Source: Gambelia wislizenii
Lineage: Eukaryota; Chordata; Lepidosauria; Squamata; Crotaphytidae
Length of the DNA stretch: 64,000 nucleotides
Assembly: GCA_030847615.1 (NCBI GenBank)
Contig: JAUMIR010000002.1
Location: 201,235,809 to 201,299,808 of the forward strand
Direction of reading: 5' to 3'
A model generated the notes under the pieces. The model did not search any database and was not told the DNA's origin. It saw only the letters and a program-made list of their open reading frames with translations. Made by a program: the position numbers and the translations under genes. Position 1 is the stretch's first letter. The number at the start of each line of letters is the position of its first letter. Positions 24,601-36,600 of this stretch are shown here, one piece after another.

Positions 24601-27600
24601 TGGTCTCCCAGTTGGTCCCAGCTATGACTGAGCTGACAACATCCCCTACTCGGAGTGAAACCCCTCTTTGAGAGTTGGAAGTGCCTCGTCTCTCCTCTGA
24701 GGATATACTGGTCACTTCACTTATACAGCATCTCCAGGTCGCTTTGGAAAATGTTTCTGAAGGTGAAATTCTGGAGTCCTCACTGATTGTAAGGGTATCT
24801 CTTTCGCCTCTCACTGCACAACTATCTACCTCAGGACATCCTGCCTCAAAATCGCTTCCTCCTGTGCCTTCTCTTCTGTGCAGATGGTTTCACCAAGCTC
24901 GTTCCAGGTCATGGTCCTCCTCTCCCCAGTCCGACTCCTCTTCTTCCACCTCGAGAGACTGGGCTCAAAGATCTCATCAATCTCAATATTCTCAGAACTG
25001 TGATTGCCGTTATCATCACCAGCATAGCCATCAGTGTTGGGGACATTCAACATCGAGTTTTGACTGATTCGTCCTCTTATTCGTATAGAAGCTCCCCCTC
25101 AATGTATGGACAATACTTGCGTGACTATGAATCTCCTTATACTTACCACTACAGAAACTGTGGTCTCTTCCAACTCTATGATTCTATGATTCTATGAATG
25201 AGGGTTGCTCCAAATGTTGGCAGGGTTACAGATGTACCCGCAATGCTGGGGACCATCCTACAGCTACCATGTCTGCTCCTCCTATTGTCCACCCTGGCCC
25301 TACTGTTGTCTCTGCTCTGCAGGCAGCTCAGCTTGAGCCTGGAAGTCACTCCTTCATTTAAGAATTGGATCTAGGAACTTTTTGTGAGAGTACACTATGA
25401 ATTTGATTGTTGGATTTATAGCTTCAGCATCCTTGCTACTACATTTAAGAATTGTACAAATTCTCACTGTGAGATCACAGCCTGTGTATTATTGTTTTCA
25501 GTAATTAGCAACAGAACTTCTATTTCTATACCACTTATTAGTGCCAAAGCACTCCTTAAGCAGTTTACAATGTTTTTTAGCTAATTACCCCCAACAAGTT
25601 GGGTACTAATTCTATTAGTTGTATAAGAAAGTGTGTATATGAACTGTATTAAGAACTCTTTATGGAACCTTTTCTTATAATTTTCAATAGAATAATTATG
25701 AAAATTAGTAGTTTGAATTTATATATTTCTGTATAATACAAGGCAGTCTTCTACTGACAATTAGTTCCTGGAAGTCACTCCACCAGTGCAGTTCAAGAGC
25801 CTCCACTAATGGTTCAGCAGGACCCAAGACCCAACCACTCCAGTTTATCTCCCAGCAGACCTCTCACGCTGCTCCGCTGATGGCTGTCGCTTCATCTGCA
25901 GTTGTTGACCTTCCCTCAGTACAAGCCCACCCTTAATCATCCTCAGTCTCCTCAACATGGTCTGGGTCTGGGTCTGACTCTGAGTCAGTTGATATTCCTA
26001 TTTGCAAGTCTCTAGTGGTACTGTTGTGAGAAACTGACCCATCTTCTTCGTGGTCTCTGTGAATACACACAGTGGGTAATTCCTGCGCCTGTGCAGAGCA
26101 CTCAGAACCTTCTGGAATCACTAGGCAGAACATTTTTGGCGGTAACTCCACCCACTCTAACAGTCACTTTAAAGGCTCTCCCGCCTAATTTCCCTCAGTT
26201 CCTTTTCGTCCGCCACGCAAGCAGCACGTAGGAAACTCTGTCACTAGAGCTTCTTTCGCTTTACCTTTTTTACCTCACGGATTGACTCAGACTGCATTTG
26301 GACTTCATTCTTCGGCTTTCCCTCTGACTCTTGTTGTGATTTCTGGCTTTTTTCAACCTTCGGACTGCTTTCGACTTCTCTCTCTCTCTCTCCCTTGATT
26401 TGGCTTCGGACTCTGACCTGACAGAACTTTGGACTGGTTTGACTATTCTTTGTCTTTCCCCTTACTATTGTGGTGATAATGGCCTCCAAATCTGCTGCCT
26501 TCCAACGGTGCTCCGTTTGTCAGGTGAAGCTCCCTGCCTCTGATGGTCACTCAAAGTGCCTCATCTGCCTTGGTGAATCCCACAATGTCGATGCCTGTGT
26601 GCATTGTTGAAATTTCACCCCTCAGGCTCGTAAGCAATGCTCTTCAAGGCTTAAGTCCTTCCTTTACGAGAAGGCATTCGTCACACCATCCGCTTCGACT
26701 TCTGCAGCTCTGGTCCGGTAACCTCCGAAGAGAGGTTGATCTTCGTCGGTCAGTCCATCTACCAAGAAACAGCATCGATGCTCGAGCCCGTCCTGCCATG
26801 AGTCAGTGGACTGGACCCGGAGGCCGTGCATCGATCCCATAAGCATATTACTGCTTCAAGTTCGAGGAAGGACCATGGCTCTTCGAAGCTGTTGACTTCG
26901 ACTCGGGACCGTGACTCTTCGAAACCGTCTGGGTCCAGTCGGAACTGCGACTCCTCTGCCTTCTCCAAAGACAGGCCTAAAAAGAAGACGACGACTAAGC
27001 ATTCTTCTCCAAAGTCTAAGGAGCACCTCTTGTCCACTACGGTGGCAACTTTGGCACAGAAGCCTGAGGAGCAACAACAGTCAGTTGCTGTTACCACAGC
27101 TGTATCGGCCCCAACTTTGTCTTCGGTACCAGCCCCTTCTACTGAAACTGGTGAGGGTACTTCTGGTCACACTCAGCAAGTGACCCCCACTCCTTCCTTG
27201 GAGATTGTACATGTGGAGGAAGGTGAGATTTCAGAAGGAGGAGATGACGTCCTCCCTTGCGGTTCAAGCACAATCTCCGGTACTCATAGTATCTAGAGAT
27301 GAGCTCCTTGGTACAGAAACGGTGATGGTCGACATCGAATCAACGTCACAGGACGCACTGCAGAAGGCTCCGACTCCGACTCCATCACATCGAGTCCTGG
27401 ATGTTGAACATTCCTATGGCGCCTACGAGGTGGCTCATTCGGCCTTTGAGCTGCCCTTCCCCTCTCCTCCAAGAGCTCATGGCCTGGCCTTCGTACAGTG
27501 GCCCCAATTCCGCTTCGGTGATATCGCTGGTCGTAGAGGTTACTACTCCCCTCCTCGACTCTCCTTCCATGGTATGGACCATGCTCGACAGGAAGAGATG

Positions 27601-30600
27601 AGTTTGGTCAAGCCTATATTGAGGGACATGGGTAGTCAGGTCTCACCTGGACATCGAGATCCTCGGCCACTGCCTCCGCTGCCTTCTCCCCCACTGACGC
27701 AAATGTCTTCCTTACACCATGGACAACATAGTCCTTCAACTCGGGACCATAGTCCTTCGCCTTCGTCATCTTCATCTGTGTCATCGGACTCTTCTGTATC
27801 TTACGTACTGAGGGCCCCTTCTCCACCACCGGACCTGATTGACGACGATTCCTCATCCTCAACGGACGATGTCCGGACATTCGCCAAGCAGATGGTCAGT
27901 ATGGCACACGCCTTGGACTTGAAGATCACCGAGAAGGAGTCTGATCCTATGAACCCTATTTATCGTAGAATCAAGTCAAAAGCTCCTCCCACTGATGATA
28001 TACCAGTGTTCCCTTCATTGTTTAAACTCACCCAAGGCTTGTGGGAAAATCCATCGTCCAGCCCATCAACATCAAAACGGATTGATTGTCTCTATCGGGT
28101 GTCCAGTGATGACACTGATTGACTGCGAGAGCATCCTCGGCCGAACTCTGTAGTGGTGACTTCTCAGCAACGGCATCAACGTGGGACCCAGACCAGTCCC
28201 GCAGACCCGGAGGGATGGAAACTCGACATCATTGGGGAAAAGATCTATTCAGCTACTGGTTTGAGTTTCCAGATTGCAAACTACTCTGCCTGCATGGGAG
28301 CCTACCAGCAGGTACTTTGGGAGCACCTGGGCCCATTGATTCAAGATCTTCCTGAGGAAAGGTGCCGGATGGCAGAGGCAATCCAAGCAGAGGCTCAGCT
28401 CTTGGCGGGCCAGCAAATGAACTCATCCAGACATGTGGCCGATTGTATAGTCAAGACGGTGGCAGGCTCAGTAGCTCTTCAACGTCATGCATGGCTCCAC
28501 TCGTCCGGGCTCGCCCTATAAGCTTCCTCGACCATCAAAGATATGCCATCTGACCATTCCGGCCTCTTCAATAGTTCAACAGATGAAAAACTCGAATTCA
28601 CGCAGCAGATGAGGACCACCGCACGGAAGTATGGTATGCCGTCGTCTTTACCTTCTGCATATCAGTCGAGGGGTCGATCTGGGTGGCATTCCTCCTCCTA
28701 CTCCCAGTCTTTTCAGAGGAGATACACTCGCAATTCTCCAGGCACTCACGGTACCAACAGCCTCCTTCATCTGCCTTTTTGGTGATGAGCCACGCCATCG
28801 TCTCTCGTTAGCGACATCCTACTAAGCAAAGGTCCAAGGAACAGGGCAGGAGGAGATTCTGATCTACCCCTCTCTGAATTTCTCATTTTTTTCTCTTAGA
28901 CCATCTGTTTGGAAACGGTCTATCTTCTTTCCACGACGTCTGGTCCAAGATAACATTGGACTGCTGGGTGCTCCGCATTGTCCAGGCTGGTTACTGGATC
29001 AAGTTCAAAACGCTCCCACCTACAGGCCAGATCCGAACGACTCAGCCTTTCCCTCCCATCCTCGAGGAGGTGCAGACATTGCTTCAGAAAGGGGCCGTTG
29101 AACCTGTGCACTCAGACCATCATCACCTCTGCTTCTTCTTGGGGTACTTCTTAGTCACCAAGGACGGTGGTCTCTGCCCGATCCTTGACTTTGGGGGGTG
29201 AACGGATTCATCACCCCAAAAAATTTCTGGATGGTCACTCTGAGTTTGATCCTGCCTCTTCTGCAGTGAGACAACCAGTTCGTCTCCATCGATCTCAAGG
29301 ACACATACTTTCACATCGGAATCCACCTGTCCCACAGACGTTTTCTTGCCTTCCAGATCGGAAATGAGGCCTTCCAGTTCCACGTCCTACCCTTCGGCCT
29401 CTCTATGGCACCGAGGGTATTTACAAAATGTGTGGCAGTCATGACAGCCTACCTGCGTCAAGAGGGGGTGGTCGTCTTCCCCTACATCGACGACTGGCTC
29501 CTGGTGGCAGAATCTTGGCTGGAGCTTCTCCACGATATCAACCTGATGTTGGACTTGCTAGATGCTCTGGGCCTGATTGTCAACTTGGAGAAGTCACATC
29601 TCGAACCCACTCAGTCTCTCCAGTTCATCGGAGCATCCTTGGATTTGAGGACCACTGCAGCCTACTTGCCTATGGATTGCTTCGATGCTCTCTGCAACCT
29701 CATACGCCAATGCCGCAGATCCCAGAGGGTCTCAGCCCCCTCGGTACAGATCCTCCTGGGACATATGGCAGCCACAACTTCAGTCACCCAATCTGCAAGG
29801 CTCCGGTTTTGACGGTTCCAGTCGTGGTTTCTGGATGTCTTCGACCCTCTACGGGATGGTCCACACAAACCCCTCACCATGCCATGAGTGGTTAAACGTT
29901 CCTTAGACCGGTGGCTATATCCAAACAACGTCATGGTGGACATGCCTTTCGAGCCTCCACAACTGCAAGTCTCAGTCACCACAGATGCGTCCTTGGTCAG
30001 ATGGGGAGCCCACCTCAAGACATATGAGGTCCAGGGCACATGGACTGCCGATGATCGAGAGCTCCATATCAACGTCCTTAGACTCCTGGCTGTTCAGAAG
30101 GAGCTCCGAGCCTTCGAAAAGCTGGTGAGGGGCAAAACAACCATGATTGTCACAGACAATACATCTGTAATGTACCACCTGAACAAACAGGGAGGAATGA
30201 GATCCCCAACCCTTCCCTTACCATTGAGATTTGGGACTGGTGCATTCAGAAGGATATTCTTCTCCACTCAGTCCATCTTCCAGGAAAGAATACTCTTGCC
30301 GACAGACTGAGCCGTTTGAATTCATCTGTGCACGAGTGGATGCTACATCGGTCAGTTGTACGAGAACTGTTTTGGCGCTGGGGCACTCCGCAGATAGACC
30401 TCTTCACAACCTCTGCCAACAAGCAGTGTCACCTCTTCTGTGCCAGGTCCAGGCTTCGAGGCTCCAAGGGAGATGCATTCTTATTCCAATGGACCGGACC
30501 ACTCCTGTACTCTTTCCGCCATTCCTGCTGGTGACATGAGTGGTAGCCAAGCTGCGCCGGGATCGATCAGATGTGATCCTTCTCACGCCTTGGTGGCCTC

Positions 30601-33600
30601 GGCAACTGTGGTTTGCCCCTCTCCTCCACCTGGCCCGTCGATGCTACCTGCACCTTCCGTACCGTCCGGATCTGCTGACTATCCAGAACGGCAACGTCAA
30701 GCATCCGGACCTCGAGACGCTTTGCCTGATGGCTTGGAGGATACAGCCCTGAATCCGTCCTCGGATCTGAGGCATATTGTGACCCCACCACTGCCTGCTG
30801 ACATACAGCAGTGCTTGATGCCTCTTTCCAACCTGCCATGCGTTGGTCCTATGCATACAAGTGGAAATGCTTTGAATCCTTCTTTTCAGACCGCAGCCTC
30901 ACCATTGATTCCTCCTCCGTGATTACTGTCCTCCAGTTGCACCTTTCCAATTCGGGGCTCTCCATCTCATCTATGAAGTGTAACCTAGCAGCCATCTCTG
31001 TCGAATTTCAGGCTCGAGGTCAACTGTTGCCATTCAAGGACCCTGTAGTCAAGAAATTCCTGAAGGGCTACATTAATCTTCAACCACTTGTGGTCGAGCC
31101 CACCCCGGCTTGGAGCCTTGAACTCGTACTTTCTCAACTTACCAGACAGCCCTTTGAGCCCCTGGCTACTTCGGATGAGGCTCCTCGCATGAAGACGGTC
31201 TTCTTTGTTGCCTGTCGAGCCAGAGAACTCTGTGCCCTCTGATCCGACGCTCCGTACCTGGCATTCCACAAGCACAAAGTAATCTTGAAACCGGATATGT
31301 CCTTTTCTGCCGAAGGTGGTGTCAAGTTTCCATATAAACCAATTCGTCATTCTTCCTGCTTTGATGCAGGATCCTAACGATGACTTTGAGAGGACTCTCC
31401 ATTCCCTGGATGCTCAGAGAGCCCTTGCCTTCTATGTTCGACGGACAGCTCCATTTCGAAAATCTCCAAAACTGTTTGTATCCTATGCAGACTCTAAATT
31501 GGGCGCCCCTATTTCTCCACAGTGCCTGTCTAAATGGGTGGTTTCAACCATCTCTCTTTGTTACAAACTGGCCCGGAAGCCCTTGCCTTCTCGGGTTCGA
31601 GGACATTCCACCAGGGCTGTCTCTACCTCACCTGCCTTCCTCCCGGGGGTGCCCCTGGAGGATGTATGCCAGGCAGCCACATGGTCAACACCACTGACTT
31701 TTATTTCACACTACAGATTGGACACTCGGTCTCGTAATGAGGCCGCTTTTGGGAGGGCTGTATTATTGTCCTCCATTCATTAAGTGAGTTTTTACTCTGG
31801 TTGACTGTGATAGTTGTATGTTATTCTTATGGTTGATGTTTATTATTATGGTTTCAGGGGACATCACTTGTCAACATTGGTCCTCGTCTAACCTCTTAGC
31901 ATGGCACACCCTCCTCCTACAGGTGAAGCTTGCTAATCTACCCATTGTGTGTATTCACAGAGACCACGAAGAAGATGGACAGGTTGCTTACCTGTAACCA
32001 TAGATCTTCGAGTGGTCTTCTGTGAATTCACACAGACTGGCCCATCCTCCCCTCTATGTTCTGCTATGGCATATATGCTTAATGTTCCTGATGCTGCTAA
32101 TTGCAGCGTCCTTCAAGGAACTGAGGGGGATTAGGCGGGAGAGCCTTTAAAGAGACCGTTAGAGTGGGCGGAGTTATGACCAAACATGTTCTGCCTAGCA
32201 ATTCCAGAAGGTTCCGAGTGCTCTGCGCAGGCGCAGGAATTACCCACTGTGTGAATTCACAGAAGACCACTCAATGATCTATGGTTACAGTTGAGCAACC
32301 TGTCCTTCTTAACCCACCAATAACGTTTGAGCATTTGTGGATCAGATTATGAAGATGGCAAGGGCACAGGACAGTGATTCAGTTGCAGACGCAAATTGAT
32401 TATCGTGTTTTCCAACAGGTCCAAACTCAGGTCCCAGTCCCTGCGACTTTGCCTGTGCTTCCATATGTTCTTCAGATCATCTATGAATCATGGGCAAACC
32501 CTTCCTCTTTACCTTCTACATATAAGAAGATAGAGGCTTTGTATAAAATGCAAGACTCTGACATTGCTTGGCAGGGAAAACATCCAAAGCCAAACTCAAT
32601 AGTTGTTGACACAGTCTAATCTTGAGAGTCCTGAAGACTGCACTTAGAATCATAGAATTGTAGAGTTGGAAGAGACCACAAGGGCCATCCAGTCCAAACC
32701 CCCTGCCGCATAGGAATCACGATCAAAGCATCCCTGACAGATGGCCATCTAGCCTCTGTTTAAAGACCTCCAAGGAAGGAGACCCCACCACGTTCCGAGG
32801 GAGTGTGTTCCACCGTTGAACAGCTCTTACTGTCAGAAAGTTCCTCCTAATGTTGAGGTGGAATCTCTGTTCCTGGAGCTTGCATCCATTGTTCCGTGTT
32901 CCAGTCTCTGGAGCAGCAGAAAACAAGCTTGCTCCATCCTCAATGTGACACCCCTTCAGATACTTAAACAGGGCTATCATATCGCCCCTTAACCGTCTTT
33001 TTTCAGGCTAAACATACCCAGCTCCCTAAGTCTTTCCTCATAAGGCATGGTTTCCAGACCTTTCACCATTTTAGTCGCCCTCCTCTGGACATGCTCCAAT
33101 TTGTCAATATCTTTTTTGAATTGTGGTGCCCAGAACTGGACACAGTATTCTAGGTGATGCTGGCTGATAAAGAAGGCAAAAAGTTGGATTTGATGGGCAG
33201 GAAATTCTATTCTTTGGCTGTTCTCTTCTGCAAAATCTCCAACTGCCTTGCATGCATTGGTGCATACCAGCAGTTGCTCTGGGAGAAGTTGACTCCTTTC
33301 CTGGACAAGCTGGGAGAAGAGGATCATCAGGTGGCATCGTTACTCCAGTCTGAGGCTCATAAATTGACTGGGCAACAAATCACTACATCATGTCACATTG
33401 CCTATTGTGGCAGAAAGGATCTTGCTGGCACTGTCTCTCTTCAAAGGCATGCTTGGCCCAGGTCTTTGGGGCTTTCCGATCAGGCATATGCTATAATTGA
33501 GGACCTCCCTTTTTATGAGGTGGGTCACTTCTGATGCTGAGACTGATACTGAGTTTGAACATACCCAGAAGATGTTTTCCACCATTAAGAAGTATGCTTT

Positions 33601-36600
33601 CAATCCCCTTGTTCAGCCTACGTCTCACTCTGAGTCTACCTGATAGAGGGATGGCTCAATGTCAAAGCATGGTTACAGGCCATCTCAGGCACGGTCTCAT
33701 CATACTCTTCCACTACCTTCCTCTGTTACATAAAAGTTGGTTTCTACTGCTCCTAACTTCAAATCTGCTCATTCTAAGAAGTACTCTGGTGACTATTCCA
33801 AGGGATGCTTTTGACATCTACCAGGATGATCACTTTGCTCCCATTGTGTTGCCACTATCTACACCACCTTTTCACGACAGGCTCAAGAATTTCCACTATG
33901 CTTGGGCCTCCATCATCTTCAATTCGTGGGTTCTCAATATCGTCTCAAGAGGTTATACCATCAGGTTCTGGAGAACTACTCCCTCTAGCATCTATCATTC
34001 CACTCTCCCTTCCATCTGGAGGATTTTTGCCTTCTATGTTGACAGGACTTCAGTTTTCAGGACTTCCCAAAGACTCTTTTGTTTGTTACTCTTCAATGAA
34101 TTCTTTCAGCTCAATGTTGCAAGAGGTGGAAACTCTCCTTCAAAAGGGAGCTATCGAACCTGTCCCACCATCCCAGCTATACTGAAGGTTCTTTCCCTAT
34201 TGCTTCATTGTAACCATTATAACCAAGAAGGATAAGGGCTTCTGTCCAATACTGGTCCTTCAGGGCTTGAATTGTTACATCCATCCAAAGCACTTCAGGA
34301 TGGTGACCACTCTTCCATCCTTCCTCTGATGCAAGAAAGGGATTGGTTTGCCACCCTGGACTTGAAAAACACTTACTTCCATGTATCAATCTGTCCATCC
34401 CATTGGAGATTTCCCTGTTTCACAGTAGGCCACTAGGCTTATCGGTTTTGGGTTCTGTCATTCAGCCTCAGTACCACTCCTCATGTGTTCATGAAGGTCA
34501 TGGCAGTAGTGGCAGCATTCTTATGGCAGCAAGGTGTCTTCCTTTATCCATATATAGATGACTGGTTGATTGTGGCTTCTACCAGGCAGTAGCTTCTGTC
34601 AGGCATTGACTGTACTCTATGGTTTCTTGATCATCTTGGTCTCTTTCTAAATTAAGAAACGTCTTTATTGCTCTCAACCCAATGAATTTGATTAATTGGG
34701 GCTATTCTAGACTCCAAGCCCCAAGCTGCCTTTCTCCCCAAAGATAGATTCTTGGTTCAATGTTAATCTGTCCTCTGCTGTCTCCACTACAGGCAGCTCA
34801 GTACCAAGGACTTGCTCATAGCTCTCAGTTACATGGCATCTGTGACTCCCCACGCAAGGCTCTGGATACAGCCTCTGCAAGCCTGGTTCCTCTCTTGTTT
34901 TTGCCTGCTTTGAGACTCCCCCAGGAAATGGCTGACCATACTGAGGCCTGTCCAGCACTCTCTGCAGTAGTGTCATGCCCTGTGAGCCTGATGAGGCTAG
35001 AGTCCGAGGAGGAAGAAGACATAGCAGGGAACAGCCCTAGAGACCCTGGCACAGGTTTATCTACACCTGTGCCAGCAGGGAATCCTGCCAACATAGAGGC
35101 TCAAGCAGAGGAAGAGCCTGGTCCAAGTGGGTTAGCATCAGTCCCAGCAGAGAGTCCTGTCAATTCAGATTAGAATGAAGAAGAGAGGGACTTACCTCCA
35201 CCATCATATACCCAGCAGCGAGCTCAAAAGGAAGCTCAAAGGAAGTCTCTGAGACTTTATGAGAAAAACTTGCTCATTAAGAAACACCTGACAAAGCCTT
35301 AATTGCTTTAGATATGCTGGGAGAGGCGATGGAGGCTTTGTCAGAGATCAACTGATCTTCCTGGTGAAAGCTTCCTGCTGATTTCAGTGCCTGGATTCCA
35401 GTTATCTTGACTTCTGTTACCTTGACTCATGCTTAGACCTTGGACTGTCCCTGACTACTCTGCTGCCTGCTCCTGTTGACCCTCGGACTACTTGGGACGA
35501 CACTGACTGATTGCTGTAAGCCTCTGACCTTTTAGACTGTGTTTGCATTCCTGTGAGCTAATTAACAGTTGGCTCCCTTCCCAGACTAGTGCTGTTTATA
35601 CTTTGCTGTTACCTAGTTGCTTTCTGGACAAGTGGTGGTTGGATGCAGCCCATGTTCAGAAGGGAATTCCTTTCCTTCCTCCCTAGCCTCAAGGTATCAT
35701 CACCAGTGCTTTCTTGTTGGTGAGATGAGGAGCCTATCTCAACTCTCTCTCCATACAGGGTAATTGGTTGTCAACAGAAAAGGCCTTTCATATCAATGCA
35801 TTAGAGATGTTGGTGGTGAAGGCTTTCCATTCCTTCGAGGCTCTCCTTCAAGGCAAAACAGTGCAGCTACTGACCGACAACACCATGACCATGTATTACC
35901 TCAACGAACAGGGCACTACCAGATCTACGACACTCCTCCACCTCATCCTACAACTGTGGGAGGGGTGGACCAAGAGAAACACCATAATCTTGGCAGTCCA
36001 TCTTCCCAGAGAAGAAAATACCCAGGCAGACACTCTAAGCAGGACATCATACTTGTCCCAAGAGTGGATGCTCCATTTCAAGGTGTTGATACCAGTCTTC
36101 CATCGTTGGGGTGAGCCAGTGGTTGAGCTGTTTGCATCTGAGGTGAACACTCAGTGTGTGGATTTCTGCTCTCAGACTCATCAGGGCGAGTTGTGAGCCG
36201 ATGCCTTCCTTTTTCACTGTGGTGTCGCCACCATACTTTCCACCCTTCCCACTCCTCACCAAGGTCATAGCCAAGCTTCATCGGAACAGGGCAAGCTGCA
36301 TCCTGATTGCAAAGTGGTGGCCCAGACAGCCACGGTTTGCCCCTCTTCTTCACCTGTGTTGAGCATACATTCAACTTCCATGCAGACCAGATCTCACTCT
36401 GTACCAAGGTCTCATCAGGCATCCCAACCTCGACACAATCAATCTTATAGCTTGAAGAGTTGTTCATTAGCTGCCTTGCACGATGCTGTAAAAGGCATCA
36501 TCTCTGCAGCACACTGACCATCAACAAGACATTCCAATGCTACAAGTGGAAGAGGTTTCAAGACTTTTTGACTCCACATTTCCCCTTCCAGGGCAAAGTC

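Larger units (their letters stand above)
26039..32305 (+). mobile_element. Younger DIRS retrotransposon, structurally complete, coding-defective
   Basis: A plus-strand DIRS element nested in the older one. Parts in order: left inverted repeat (26039-26204), gag from ATG 26479, reverse transcriptase and RNase H (about 29050-30540), tyrosine recombinase (about 30780-31783), internal complementary region (31940-32036) and right inverted repeat (32116-32305). Its length, 6.27 kb, is typical. DIRS elements replicate through a circular intermediate inserted by a tyrosine recombinase and lack integrase and target duplications; none is seen here. Stops and frameshifts occur in every ORF, so it is not autonomous now. 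Confidence 0.93.
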
